A stretch of 64,000 nt of DNA from Bombus terrestris (GCF_910591885.1 NC_063280.1:620001-684000); one strand, 5' to 3'; shown: positions 13,031 through 27,000, counted from the stretch's first letter. Notes: generated by a model from the sequence alone, not told the origin. Program-made: numbers and translations.

Positions 13031-14889
13031 ACGGAATAGTATGTAATCATTATTATAAATTGCACTTGACGATTGTCGCTTCAATATTATTTCTTTTTGA
13101 AAGTATTTCATCGCTTACTGTAGAGATCTTTTATGTACGTTCGTTCGTCATTGTGCCAGCCGCTCAAAAATGTTGGCATTATAAAAGAAACGACGATTCC
13201 TTTAAATAAATAAATATCATGTTTGTGATATTTCTATCTTATGGTATTCAAACCGTTATTAATTACTTTTAGAAATGACACCTATTATTGTAATATCCTT
13301 ATTTCTCAGAAAAATGTACGAGAAAGTTTGTGTTGTGTAAGGAGTAAGAGAGCTCCAAATTGCTTTTTTCACGTAGATTCTACAATTTTACGAAATTGAA
13401 GGCAATTGAAGTATTTGTAATATTATAATAAACTATTGCTCAGTCTTTAATTTCATGGTTAGCGCGATTGACGTGTTTATATTTAGATACAAAATGCTTA
13501 TTCTTTTTCAAGCAGATCCTGATCTAAGGCTCAATCTAAGGTCCAGATACTGTTTCACGGTCCTTACTTTCTCTCTCACACGTTCTACACGAGTGATAAA
13601 ACTTTCGACCCATTCTCCGCAATGATAAATCACGTCGTTTGTATCGTTACGGGAAATGGAGTTGAAGAGAGAGAGAGAAAGGTCGAGTTTTTCGAGCGTT
13701 CGACCTTTTATCGTATCGCGTATTTTCAACGATTCGTTCTACGTGAATCAGACCCGATCGTTTACTGTTCTGCAATCGGCTGCGGCAGTTGAGTATCGTC
13801 GTTACGTCGGTTCCGCGATCTCTCATTTGGGTTTGATCGATTTTATTTGGAGGTTTCGGGAGATCGAAATGGATTTTTTTGGTTTTTTTAGTCTGGTTTC
13901 TATTTCTGGTTTCTATGCGTGTGGAATGTGGATCTCGTTAATAGTATACTTGGAAGAGATTAAAAAGTCAATGACTGTTTACGAGGTCGTAAAATGTTTG
14001 TAGCTAGGAAGAAATGTAGAGTTTTCGATGGTTGTGTGCGAGAAATTTTTTGAACGTCAGATTTACTCGATCGTTTGAAGTAGACGGTGCACCAATATGT
14101 ACTGTAACCGTTACGAACTACCGGTTTCTCCTGTAATAACGCGGAACGAAACTATAGCCACGCTTTTATCACGAACCATGTACAAATACTCTGCAACACG
14201 GATCGTAATATTTTTCTTTTTTCTTTTTCCGTGGCGTGATATCAAATTCGGAAAACCTGTTCCGTTTTCATCGAAGGTATGTTTACAAAATTTTAGAAGA
14301 CTGTAATAGGATCTTTCGACATTCTTGAAATATCAAAAAATTCTCGCGATGCTTTTACCACACATCGATGCAAAATACGAAAAACCTGCAATGTCTTCTC
14401 AAAGGAGTATCGTTATATTTATTCGATTCATATCCTATCGATATACATATGACGTTTTAATAAGATTTCGAAAGATTCTTCAAGATATCGTTCTACGTGA
14501 CATTTGTCGGATACACGTGTAAAGAATCGAGCATTGTGCTCCGTTATTTTCACGATCCTTATGTTCCAAGTAATGCTAACATTAGCCGAGACACGTATCA
14601 AAAGCATTCTATGTATCACGGTCGGCGAGTCACCGTACGAATCGTGCCGAGAAATCGTTGGAACGCGGCCAATCCGCGTCGGCCCTTTTAGAAGCGACTC
14701 CGTCGCGTGCTACGGAAATCGATAGATACTCTGTCGGTTCTTGCGGGCCAAACATTGATTTCGTCTCATCGTATAATTTGCTTCGGCCCCGGGTAAATGC
14801 GTCAATGCGAGATACGGGGTTCGCCGAGCTTCTCTCAGTTTCCCCTCGAGTGTCCTCTTTTTCCTGAAAACTGCCGCGTCGTCGAGATC
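13031..14889. other. Non-coding stretch with small duplications
   Basis: A short (AG)n run lies at about 13665-13677, and a two-unit tandem of TCTGGTTTCTATT type at 13892-13917. A CpG-richer patch at 14620-14880 has frames on both strands and no domain. No gene is supported. Confidence 0.45.
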
Positions 14890-14933
14890 CCATACCTTTT
14901 TTGAGCCAGTCGTTGAAACACAGATAAATTAGT

Positions 14934-14951
14934 TAGTTGGTCGACCAACTA
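14934..14951. repeat. Perfect 18-bp palindrome
   Basis: TAGTTGGTC is followed directly by its reverse complement. It could be a binding site or chance; a perfect palindrome this long is expected less than once in a window this size. Confidence 0.9.
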
Positions 14952-16160
14952 TACGGAATTTCTTTCTCTACTCGACTGATGTCTAGTTTCATTAAGATAA
15001 TTGACATATTCATACTTCGTATCATATTTACGTCTTGTGAATTTCGATTCGTGTATATCAGCAGATTACTAGTGAATTAAATAAATAAGTGAAAAATAGG
15101 AAGGATTTGTTTGAGCCAGAATGGTATTAGGGATGTTACGAGGCATATCTAGATCACGATCGAGGATTATCTTATTTGTTTAAGATTATAGCGCCCGATC
15201 ACTCTCGATCATGAAAAATATACCTCGTCATATACTTCACGGTCATCGAGCTTAGGCTTAACCAAACCGTTCGTATTCTTCGTTTATTTATTTAGTCTAC
15301 AAATGCATGTATTCTTTAGTATATATAAAATAAAATTGTCTGTGAGAGAAACTGCTCAAATGCGACGCGAAGTATGATCAAATCGATCGTTTCTTTAAAT
15401 TTAATTATACTAATAATAACGCAATTAGTCTAATCAAATGGATCGTAAAGCGTATCATATGATTCTCAAGCGAAGAGGTTATGATGTCATAAGCCAGATG
15501 TACAGTTGCAAATACCTCGTACTTTCTTTTTCAAATGCGCTATTTACTATACTCGATTCAAACGTTATGCTGCGCAATCCATGCTTGCGTTTCCATGTCT
15601 TACCTAGAATTAACATTCGAACAATGATCCTCGGTAGCTCGAGCTTCCTAGAACAGGTGAAACCACATTTTCTTCCCCCTCTTTTTCCATGGCGTTACAT
15701 AAGCACGCTATTCGCGTCCCGATCGACGAGCGCACGGTTTCTCGATGCCTTGGGAGAAGTTATCGTGCATGGAAAAAACCCGCGAATACTGTTACACCGA
15801 TATTCCACGTTAAAGACGGAGTCCCTCGCTCTTGGCGGGCTGGAGGCGAACGTAATTTCACGGTGAAAAGTCGCGAGACAGCTAGCCACGACGAATGAAA
15901 CGACAACGAAGAGGTTCGACCAGGTTGCGGATAAGTTGAACGTCGAGGAAGGGGAAACGGAACTCGGCAGAAGTCGGTCGTAACGACAAATCATAGAGCG
16001 CAGCCGATGCTTATCCTCGGACTGGTCAGCCAGCGGGTCTGTGGCATACAGCCGCTGGCATAAATATGCTTCGTCATACACATGGGTGGTACCAGAGAAT
16101 CGTGACAGCCTCGAGAAAGAGACGGGGAAATGCATGCCCGATATGGGATATCCCGTGAAC
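14952..16160. other. Non-coding stretch
   Basis: AT-rich to about 15430. Overlapping frames on both strands over 15438-16314 have no recognisable domain. No gene is supported. Confidence 0.45.
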
Positions 16161-16162
16161 TA

Positions 16163-16489
16163 CAGGGTGTTTCTAATCTTCTCGTCAAAGTACAGAAGCA
16201 CGATCTGTTGGTCGTAATAACGAATGGAGAAAAGAACAGAATATTATCCGTGTACACTTGTATAAGTCTGTGATAAATAAACTGCGTATGTGTGTATCTA
16301 TGTATACATAACAAATTTTAGTATGCATAAAATCTCATTCTTATTTTAAAAAATAAAATGGTCTTTAACGTTTTAGGAAAAACGTATGCTATGTTTTTTA
16401 AAACAAGAATGGAATTGGGATATAACAATTCGAGGACCATAGCAGAGTTAAGCTGTTGCAGTTTGACAGGAAATATCGCAAGCACCCTA
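16163..16489. mobile_element. Degraded MITE with GGGTGTTTC-type inverted ends
   Basis: The left end reads CAGGGTGTTTC after a TA dinucleotide. The right end, read inward on the other strand, is TAGGGTGCTTG. The similarity continues inward for about 37 bases with one gap, sharing GTCAAA and AGC blocks. The flanks are TA on the left and TG on the right, consistent with a TA target duplication in which one copy has mutated. Inside, a second inverted repeat (CATTCTTATTTTAAAA near 16335, mirrored near 16398-16412) makes a hairpin. No transposase frame is present, so it would be a non-autonomous Tc1/mariner-like element. Confidence 0.55.
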
Positions 16490-19400
16490 TGTAATGTGTA
16501 CTGAAATATCTGAAGTATTTGAAAAATTGAAATTTGCTTCGAAGAATTATTAAAATTCGGCCTTCAAATATTAAAATTCAACTTGAAAAATGCATTTTCA
16601 GACGAATTGTAGATGATTGAAAATAAAAGAGAACGTGGTTGGAAATGGTTTTGTATTCGATACGGTATTACGAAGATAGTTGCGCTAAGATTAGATAGGG
16701 AATAGAGGTTTCCGTTGAATATCGATCGCGCTAATACGATGGATTCCAGTTTGGATGCCAACGTCGCGTTAAGCTGATCGTTAAGCGGCGTCATCGTCGA
16801 AGACCGAGCTCGTGACTTGGCCAAGATTCTCTTTAAGGGTTATTGGTTGGTCGTTGTTAATAAGCTGGTTGACATTGCTTCCTCGCTAATCCCCAAATAA
16901 TGTATATTCGTAAGATCAGAGAAATTCTCGAGCAACTTCAACACCGTCATTGACGTCAATCATGCAAATGTATGACCGTAAAACGAACCTTTCAGAAGTT
17001 AATCAACTTCACATCTTATTAACTTTTTATTTTGATTGCATAAATACACGATTAATATTCGAATTCTTAGAAAGAAGTTCCATTCGTTTATTCGTCGCAA
17101 ATAAATGATATAACTAAATTCGGGGATACATTAAAAAAAAAAAAAAAAACAGTGTTTGTAAAATCATCAATTTTTTACACTTTCCGATATACAGACTTAA
17201 TCGATGTGATTTTCGAACGGCTTAAATCGCACAAACGTACGAACGAACGAATTTTCCAACTGAATCTTATCTATCTTTTCCTAAGTAACTCTGAACGGTA
17301 ATGATCAAATCATCTTTTCTTTCACAAATAACCATCCACCAACCAGAAAAGTCGGCAATTATTTCAAAAGCATACAAACTTCCATACTATCCGTGTATTT
17401 AGCGCGTGTTCATCGAATCGTTGATCGCGCATTGAATGCGTTTTTAAATTCCAGCTGGCGACTAAATTGCTGGAAAATTTGTAAGGGAATCGGATGCCTG
17501 CCTATGGCTAGATTGGCTCGTGAGAGTGTGGGAGTGTTCGCGCAGAGGCTGGAGAGGACGGGAAGGCGGAGAGAATCAACCAACCATTCCAGGCATACTT
17601 TACGTCCGGCTTGATTTGCGACGGGCCCACGATATTAATAGCTTATTCGAGGCGGGAATTGGAGCGAGTATCGCCAGCCTGCCGCTTGCATCGCACTTGG
17701 CCCTATGTTCTGGCTCGCTATCCTCCCCGGTTCGTTCGTCCCCTGCCAGCTTGTGTGTCATCCTTTACTTGTTTACATCTCCCTTTTCCGCGTTTACCCC
17801 ACACGCTCGTTCATTGTTTTCACACTACCTAACTTCCTGCTAATCGACGGGCTCATCACCTGTGTTTTAATTCCCATTGCACAATTCCTGTCACGCGACC
17901 ATTTCCTTGCCTCGTTCGAGACAGAGTACGGTAGGATTCCATGCATTCGAACTTGTCCGGTGAAAAACGGTTTATATAATTGTAATTTATATAATAGGAA
18001 CTCGCTCTATTCCACTCGTTGTTATTTTTCGTTCGCTTAACAGGAGTTCACATTCGTGTAAGTGAATTCAACTAGCAAAAGTTCAATTAATCAGGCATTA
18101 ACTAAAATTTCGTTCCAGTAAATGGAGTTCTACTGTACATCTCCGCGAGAAATTCTACCGTGTATTAATTATAGGCCAGTAAACTATGATTGTATTCCAA
18201 GATTAGGAACTAGGAATCTATCGATGACCCGAATAGTTCGGTTGGCACGGCCACTCAGAGATGCCAGTTTATCTGTTCGATCGACTTCGATGCATATAAT
18301 TCACAACCTTGATACTCGCTGAAATCATCTGATGTGGTCGTGACGGTTTTCCTTCGTACGAAAAGACCTCTTTCTAGTAAAATAATCTTCTCGCAGGTGT
18401 CGCGTTGCACCGCGTTTCGCGAAGTAATTACAAGTACCTACAGCGTTCTACGTTACAATCTAATCACCGGCCTAGCTTCCTCAGGTGCATGTGTACGTAC
18501 TCGAAATCGACTCGCGTTTATGCACCACATTCTACTTGAGCGTTGTTGTTCGTTACAGCCCCGGCTGCGTTGCGCTTCATTGCTTTGCAGCGACCGTTGT
18601 TAACCAGCACGCTCGTCCATTATCGTCTTCGTCTGCTCGCGCTAACGACCGTTACCCTTTCAAAGGGACGCGGTGCAATCTTCACCCCTTGAAATTCTAC
18701 GCTGTCCTTGGTTCTGTTCGTTCTGTTCCTCTTTCATCATTTTTCGTATTACAAAATTTTCTTCTCCGAAGTCCAACTTTCGTGAGGTATCCAGGGAATT
18801 TCTTCGGAAAGTAACACGTGAAATTAGGTTAATTCTTCGGTGAATTTAGGTTATTATCTTAACACCTTCACCTGTTACTGAACTTTCATTTCCTCTTCCC
18901 AAAAGCTATTTTATAATACTTTTGCTAATGTCCTTTGTCAGAAATTTGTTCTGCACTCAACTTTGTTAGCGATCATTGTTTAAGCAGATAATTAACAAAA
19001 CTGAATGGATAACGAAAATATCCATAATATCTGTGCAATCTATCTAACAAGTATTATAGCGACACAGTTCTCTCTTTTCGAGTGTGAAAAGATGCGACAG
19101 AAACGAATATTTGATAAAAGCTGAAACGCGACAATTGTGTTTGCAGCACGGTCGAAACAATCAAATGAACGCAACGTGTACGTCAGAAACAGCAAAAGTA
19201 TCAAGTAGCTTTTAATAAATAATTTGTTCATTTAGAATGTCGTTCGAAAATATGTCTTGAGAAAATAATTACGCATAAGTATTGTATATACTTGATAATC
19301 CTGATCCACATCAGGGTGTGAGTGTTAATAGAGATTAATTTAAAACAACACCCGCAACTTTCGTTGTTTTCTCAAATAGCATCGGTGGTTTCTGTTACAA

Positions 19401-22379
19401 ACAAACGGCAAAATTGTTACGACGTGTTACGCAGATACGGCAAACTGCCTTCTGCGGTTTTATGGATCTGTTCGTGCAGTATTCGCGCAATGAAAAGTTG
19501 CAGTCGTAATGCAGCGGGAATCGCGATATCTCGTACTCGTGCAAAATCCACACGTTGAGAGTGGTTTTTTGATAAGTTTAAGGCATATTCACTTTGTAGT
19601 ATGTTTATTAGAAATATCTAGTTCTCTAGAATAAATATATATTTCTTTTACCCCTTTATTTAAAAATAAAATAGTCGTTCGTTCACCAATCGTATGTATT
19701 CAATCTGCTAGATATTCCAGAAATGACCGTCCTCGTTTTTATTATTAACGCCAGAACAGTAACTTTGCTCGCAATAGTTCTTTAAAACGATCGTTTATTT
19801 ATAGCTTTTTATAAGATCTTACTGTCGTGATACGATATCTCATGTTTAATTTTGGTTAATAATGTAACGTTTGACTTCGTTAGTGATCTAGAACCAAACA
19901 TATTATTCACGAGAAATTAAGGTTTCCCTAGAAATATCTGTGTTCAAAACTTCCAAAATATTCTTGAATTTCAAGCAAACAGATCATCTTGAATTTGTCG
20001 CTTCATAAATAAAGTTCGATATTTTAGATTTCAGAACTTCCCTAGTTGTGTAACGATATTATTTTGCAAATAAAATGTAGAAAATCACGTGAAAACTTAA
20101 TACGCTAATATCGATCGAAGAGAATTACATAGCCTTAACGTAACATTAATCCAGAAATCGTTGGAAAGTCAGTTAGAGCGAAAAGTCAGGTTCTTTTCAG
20201 TCGCAATTGATTCGCATCACAATTTTCCCCGGGAAACGTGAGGAAAACGTTGCTAGGAATTGGAACGGACGATATCCACGTAGAAATGTAGTCGGTAACT
20301 CTCTTATCGGCTCGGCGACTTCGTAATCGTCTGAGTCGAGGAGTTCAAGGTCGAGCGAGAGGATTGCCAAGTGGTCGTATGTACTACTTCCCGACGCCAG
20401 GATCGTAGCTTCCGGCGGAAACGACGTTAAGGCGAGGGTCGCTGGTCGACATTGGAAATCGATCGTCCCTCTAACGGGGCCGAACTGACACGATCGTTCA
20501 ATCTCTCGAGGAACGATCACGTACAGACCCTTTATATGCTGGCATTGTTTTTCTCGCTCTACACCAACGTAAAAGACGTTCGAAACATTTTCCATCGAAC
20601 ATCGACGATCTCGTCAGCCCATTTCGACGCAGATACTCGAGACTCGACTTAAAGAGTTCAGTTTTCATTTGTTTTCCGATTTCAATTTTTCGTGTGCATC
20701 TCATAAAAGTATATTTTATTTGGAAATAGAATTTTACTTGGGAACAGTTGTTATATTCAATGGTAGGGACATAAAATACATTGATCCTTTTCCAATCCTC
20801 CTTCGATAATATTTTAATAACAAGGACACAATTTCAGCTGAACAATAGATCGTATTCTTCGTTCCTTCGCGTTCTTCCGCCATGTATCATTTCTAAAAGA
20901 TAAAAATTCACCGCATCCTGTCAAACGTCAACTAGCCCTAAGTCAAAAGCACTACCAACACATATGGAGGATAGAAGCATTATCTCATAGCATAACTGCC
21001 TAAGTTTTCACTGGGTAAATAGGCATTGAGTGTAGAAGACAAGGGACAATGGACGCGGAACGCGTGCACGTACGAAAGAACGAACGGTGAACGGTATCAA
21101 GAGTAGTAGAAGAGAGAAGGGAGAGAGCGATAAAGGGAAAAGGAAGGTGCAACGAAGAAAGGTAGAGGCGAGACGTTCTACGCAAACCTCGAGAACGAAG
21201 GCTGGACTCGGGCCAGCGGCAGCATCCGCTCCACAAATGTCGCTAAATATATACCTAAGCTAACTGCTTCTAAACGGGCCACGAATCTTGGCCGATAGCA
21301 CGATAGCGAGATTCTCGCGAAGAATCGGATGAAACGAAATGAAGAAAGAGGTAGAATGTGGAAAGAAACGATACAGAGAAGGTAAAGAGGTAGAGAGTCA
21401 AAATAGAGCAAGAATGGCAAGATGGAAACAAGCTGGGACGGGGAACAATGAGTGACCTACATAGACGGGGGCAAATAACAAACGTGGTAAAGTAACGAGA
21501 GATAATGTGGCTCCATTATCGTTGGCCGATAACTCGAGTCGACGACACCGTGTGCCGTCGCTACGCGTGACACGTGTGTATGCGAACGATCGTGTGTCCC
21601 TGGTTGGAGGGTGTATAACACGCGTCGGATAGAACACGATGGCTAGTTCTTTGTTATTGATTCGAGTCTAGCGAAACGATGGCGATGTTCCGATCTGGAA
21701 ACGCTTCTCGTCCCTGTATGTCGATTTAAGGTAACGTACAGTGGATGCGTGTTCTGACGAACCGCCGTTCTAGCTTAATACGTCAAAGCAATCGATTGGT
21801 TATCATAATGCGATATAATGACACGTTGTTTGAAGGTTTTTCTTCGTTGGAAAAGTTGACAGTCTTTAATTCCAACGTCAAAAGGCAACATTTAGATCAA
21901 AGAAAGAAGATCAAAGTCAGAATTCGATTCCATCGTTTTTTGCAATGCCGGAGATACTTTTAATCCCGTACGTTCGCAAGAATATACGAATGTAAAAGAA
22001 GTTCGCGATAACAGGAAAATTATCGTACGATTAATTCTCGATGTACATCGTTAGCAAACGGTGAGTTGAGTTATATATCCAGCGATGCAACTGCTTTTAT
22101 TAGGTCGTTGCAGTTTTATTGATACCGCGGCAACTCGTTCTCTCTATCGATATCTGGAATAGTTTTATCTGGTTATATTTCTCATCGCTACGTGCCAGTA
22201 ATCGAATAAAGCTGTTATCTTTGTACTGAGCTACAAACAAGCTTCTCCAAGATTATTTCCGTCCTGGAGGATTATCCAATACACGATTCTCCTCAAAAAA
22301 CGTATGTACAATATCTAGGATTTTACGACCGTGTTTCGTAATCGGCCAGCATAAATCACCAAGTAGAAACCATCGTCAT
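16490..22379. other. Long non-coding stretch without supported genes
   Basis: Mostly AT-rich sequence with CpG-richer patches at about 17390-17850, 18340-18700, 20190-20640 and 21000-21720. Frames in the patches overlap on different strands and show no domain. A 17-base A-run lies at 17133-17149. An imperfect 20-bp tandem containing TTAGGTTA lies at 18822-18859. Any real exon here is too short to recognise by eye. Confidence 0.4.
17133..17149. repeat. Poly-A run (17)
   Basis: An uninterrupted run of 17 A follows TACATT. I could not recognise a retroelement body upstream, so it is listed only as a homopolymer. Confidence 0.9.
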
Positions 22380-23390
22380 CGTCGACTGTTTCGACGAGGA
22401 TCGTGAGAGACCGTCGAATGGAGAGGACCGAGGTCGACAAGTCATTCGACGCTTGTTTCGTGGTCGTTGATATTTCGGTACCGTCTCTGTTGTCTCTTTC
22501 TCTCCCTCTCTCTATCTCTCTGTCCCCACCGTTGCGCTTCACCTTTGTACGTTCCCAGTTTCATCGGTCCTCTCCTCGTTTTTCTTCTTCTCTCTTACGA
22601 AAGGAAGGAACGAAACGAGGATCGAAGCGAGACGTCGACGAGCATCAACAGCAGCGGCGGTTCAGGGAGCGTCGCGTTTCTGGTTGACCATGAGTACAGT
22701 TGGCCATAATCTGCAGGTAGACCCGGCGCGAGAAGCGACCGTCTTTTGCCTTCATCCTCGTCCATGCTTCGTTCTCTTCCCTCTCTTCCACCGTTCTCGC
22801 TCTATCTCTCTTCATTTTCTTACCTTCGCGCTTGTCTACTTTGGTCTCCCGTTTTCTCGCTCATCTTCCGTCTTTCTTCCTCCTTCTCGTTGTTCCTTAG
22901 CCTGGGTCAGGCTGACGGTGCAAACGCAGTCGGTGTTGTCGCAACACACGGGCTACCGATGTTCGATATAGCGGCACGAAAAAAAGGATCAGATTAGAAA
23001 TCTCCGAGAGGAACATAAATCCACGCTTGGTAATCCGAGCGACGAGGATGTCGTTACTGTCTTTTTCGTCCTTCCTTCGTCAGGATTCCTCGCGAAACGA
23101 CGATATCTCATGTGCAACCCGCGTCGGGACGCCCGAAGAACGCGTGGCAGAGTTCCTCGCTCGAAATTACGTCATTCCACTCGATTCGTTATCGGTCAAG
23201 CGTTTGTTGGTCACTTCGTTGCGTCGTATCGGCCGTGTGAGCTTCTAACCGGATCCCGAAGATGCGCGCGGACACGCAATCCTCCAACGCCGCTGGCCGT
23301 AACCAACTCGTCTCGGCCTCGTGTGTCGAAACGATCGAAGAAATCGCTCCATTCTCACGATAAACGATTCGTATTACCGTAGTCCATATT
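22380..23390. promoter_or_regulatory. Large CpG-dense island, possible alternative first exon
   Basis: About 1 kb of CpG- and pyrimidine-rich sequence. On the + strand, after a CAACAGCAGCGGCGG stretch, an ATG at 22690 opens a nine-codon frame (MSTVGHNLQ) that runs into CTGCAG|GTAGAC at 22716|22717. This would read as a 5' UTR plus start codon cut by a donor. GTAGAC is a mediocre donor and the peptide is too short to identify. Longer frames across the island disagree between frames and have no domain. A promoter or untranslated-exon island is the most economical reading. Confidence 0.22.
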
Positions 23391-23763
23391 TCTTGCTATT
23401 TAACGCGTCATTGTTCGACGTTTTTCTACCGTGCTAGGAAGAGACGGATATAAATCGTCGTTACGTGAATCATTATCGAAGCTATGGAGTCGTGTGTCAT
23501 TAACAACTTGTTCGTGTGGTACTTATTTCTTTTTAACGACGAGAAGTTGCATTATTTGATTATCTTTAATAGTCTGATGCTTGAATTGTCTAACTCTCAC
23601 TTGCAATCAGTTTAATTTCATCTTAGAAAAAGCTGGTTACTTCGTTGATGAATTATTAGGCTTCAATTCTTATTGGATGTAAATCGTACCTAAGATCTTT
23701 AAATTGTAATAATTTAGTATATAAATATAAAAATCTTCATCGAGCGTTATATATATACGAAAG
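23391..23763. other. AT-rich non-coding stretch
   Basis: Nothing is supported between the CpG-rich island and the foldback element. Confidence 0.5.
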
Positions 23764-23918
23764 TGACGCGTGCGCGAAAATTTCTTTAGTTCCAGTTTTA
23801 TTTCTCTCTTAAATTTCTTATAGTATTTTATTCTATATATATATATTCTATATATATATATTCATTTATTTATTTATTTATTTATAGAATAAAATACTAT
23901 AAGAAATTACTATAAGAA

Positions 23919-23987
<69 letters not shown>

Positions 23988-24026
23988 AATAAAACAGAAA
24001 CTAAAGAAAATTTCGCGTATGCGTTA
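23764..24026. mobile_element. Foldback element with microsatellites grown inside one arm
   Basis: The outer arms at 23764-23809 and 23981-24026 are inverted copies, matching at 39 of 46 positions by my hand alignment. Several mismatches are G/A changes at CpG. Immediately inside the left arm, 23812-23837 is a perfect inverted copy of 23883-23908. Between the right inner and outer arms sit a partial second copy (CTATAAGAAATA, 23910-23921), an (AT)n run and an (AG)n run, about 60 bp in all. The left side has no counterpart to these. The loop holds (AT)n and (TTTA)n. The layout suggests a palindromic MITE whose right half was expanded by slippage. No target duplication could be fixed because the flanks are TA-rich. 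Confidence 0.6.
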
Positions 24027-27000
24027 ATTTTTTCTGTGTTTTCTACACTGATTAATTTTCTGTATTTTCATATATACGTAAAAGAGCCAAAATAACGAAG
24101 ATTCTCGTTTCTAGATAAAACGTTCTCGCCTATGTCGCTATTTCCCAGTTCAACTATTTTTATATTACAGTTTCGCTTAGCCTATTAGAAGCTTCGCTTC
24201 GTGTTTTCAATAGAATTCGAGGCGATGTTGGTTATAAATAATCGGGGCGCTGCGATTACAAAGGTTAGAGATTCATGCGATAATCGAGTGGCCTTCCTCT
24301 CTTTCTATATGGTTGTCTGCGATCGGAAGTAGCAAGAGTTACGTTGGTAGAGCAATGGTGAAGTGTCGGTTGCGAAACGGCCACGATTGCGACGATGAAA
24401 CGACGGCGTGTCAGCATATGATATACCGGTCGGTCGGCTGGCCTGGCTGCCGGCCGGGATGTCAAGGCCGCATACATTTACATGGAAATACGCCACGTTC
24501 GAGGCAAACGGGCGCGATTCTATTCCATTCGACCACCTTGCCCGTAGACACCAAGCCAATTCTCTTCCAAAACGCATTTCTGTACTAACTGGTCGTGTAA
24601 ATGTTACTAAGCGATATGAATTAGTAAACGTAATGTACGTTTCAATTTTGGCACATGAAGCAAGAACACGTGGAATGATGGAAGAATTCTGAGATGTATA
24701 GCTTACTTTCAGTTGTTTTTAATAACTGATATTTCGAGCGTTATATATGTAAATGCCTTTCAAATTTTAGAATGTTTTCCCTTTATAACGTATGATCTTG
24801 TAAATGATTATTCGTGATTTAGTCCTTGAAGGTATTAAGGATCGATTTGTTATATTCATGCTTGTGTTTTATATGGTGATTTTAAATCTGTAGACGATAA
24901 TCTATGACTTGGACCTTTTAAAAGCGGTGGTTTAAAGGTCGGTTCTATTCTATCGCTATATTTTTTATATGAATTTCAGATCTTCGAGTATGTTGGTTTT
25001 ATCTCGTATAATTTAGGTCCCTTCACAAGTTACCCTTTAGTATTTGATTTTATCCCATCTCTTTCCCTTCTTTTCTCATGGAAATGGGATATTTTAGCGA
25101 CGAAGGTAACGCGTGGTCAATGGATGGAAATGTTTTGTGGGTTATTGTTCGTGGTTCTAAGATTGTACGTAAAAGAAAGGAATTCGATGATAGTATCCTT
25201 TAGTAGGTAGTAAAAGTTTTATTTTTGTGTTCCTGGGGCTGTGCGTTCGTATTCAGTTACTACAGAATACGGCTCTAAGGTTTAACGTCCGTGGCATTGC
25301 CGGCTTCTGGCGGACATTGCTAGATCGTGAAAGGTTAGCGCCGGTGAAAACTTAATTCGATTATAGTGTTCCGTATGCGCTTCGAGCAACATTCAGATAT
25401 TTTCCTCTTCTCCTTCAACCACAAGTATTTAACGTGCTACTTTCAGATCTAAAAACATGCGAATAAACATCAATGAGACGTAATATCTATTTTCAACGCG
25501 ATTACTCTGAATTTATGGAGGCGGTCTTTCTTTGTTGTAACACAGTTGCATAATTCTTAGTTAAGTTAAATAATTGTATAATTTATAATTAGAGGACACA
25601 TGACAAAAACTTGAAGAAGCTGACCCACTTTCAAGATCCATTATCGCCATTGCGCATATGTATCTCTCATGTTGTGAAATGCATGTGGCTTCTAAAAGCG
25701 TGTCCTATATTTTATTTCTCTTCTAAATATCAGACCCAACACCTGGCGAAAATTTTAGCGTATCACCGAGAATAATTCTCGCACGTTTGTTACTCGCATC
25801 GATGTTCTGTTCTATGGTGGTGACACAACGAAGTGGGTTTTCGCGTTTACGAGCAGCAGCAAGAGAACGTGGAATTTCGCGGTAAGTCAAAGGTATAATG
25901 TATTCGAGCCGAGCGGAACGCTTGTAAGTCTGAGCTGGTCGTTCTTCGAGAGAACGATAAAAGGAGCTCGTGAAACCAGTATGTATACGTGGTCGTACGT
26001 GCAGCTGATGGGGCGGCGATCCAATGGAACGTGGTCAAGCTTCCGCGCGTTGGATTGCCGTTATTTTAAACGCGCCACGTTCCTCGCGACAATTTGCACC
26101 AGGCTACGCTGAGCAACGCCCCGATAAAAATGATGTGTGTCAGCATTTTTAACTGAAATCGACTCGAAAACGTTCGAACGATATACCGCAAAAACAGGTA
26201 GAATGATATATTTGCGAGGCTCTCACCATTTGCAGCTGTAGCTCGATTAATTTATTCACGAGCATCGGCAGTTACCAAGAGCATACGCTGCTATCGTCGA
26301 TATTATAGCGCTACTATTTATTTAGTCATTCTAGTCACTTCTTTGTAGGTGGATAATATCGCGCTAATCCACATGAATTTCATCGAAGTTCGAAGTTGAC
26401 AGCTTGTACAAATTTATCAAATTTTCATCCGTTGTCAATTGTTAACTACCTTGAGCCAGTAAGCTTATGTATATTTAATATTAAGAAGATTTCTCAATGG
26501 TTCGAAACTATAACAGTTAGCCGTTGGAGAAATACATTAAATCATATGGAAGTTACTCTACAATATATAATTTTTCAGAGAAACTGAATGCATCTAAAAT
26601 TTTATTTGGAAAGAACTGTCAATACGCGACAACCTACTATAAGTTAAAAATACGTATCAATAATACTTCGTTAAAAAATACATAATACACGGAAGTATTT
26701 GTTATTAAATTACTTTCGGCCGTTGTATGAAAGTGTATATCGAACGATCACCATACAGAATTGATTAAGCTTTCGAGCAGCATCACTGGTCACGCTCAAG
26801 GTTTCAGTTTCGTTGATTCGTGGAATATACGGGGAGAGGGTTGGTCGATCGAGCAACTTGGAGAATAATTGGTCCGAACGTGGTGACAATCGCAAGCAAT
26901 CGTGTTTCTCTCTTTTAACGAGGATCATTGTCGACGTGCGCACGATGTCGACCCGAATCCATCTCGTTCTCAGTCGCTGTTTCCCGCTAGTAGTGTGTCA

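Noticed and set aside
15585..15625. Minus-strand TTCTAG joined to GTAAGACA
   Set aside because: No pyrimidine tract precedes the AG; probably a chance donor-like motif.
17133..17149. A-run as the tail of a retroposed element
   Set aside because: No SINE promoter boxes, processed-gene body or target duplication could be recognised upstream.
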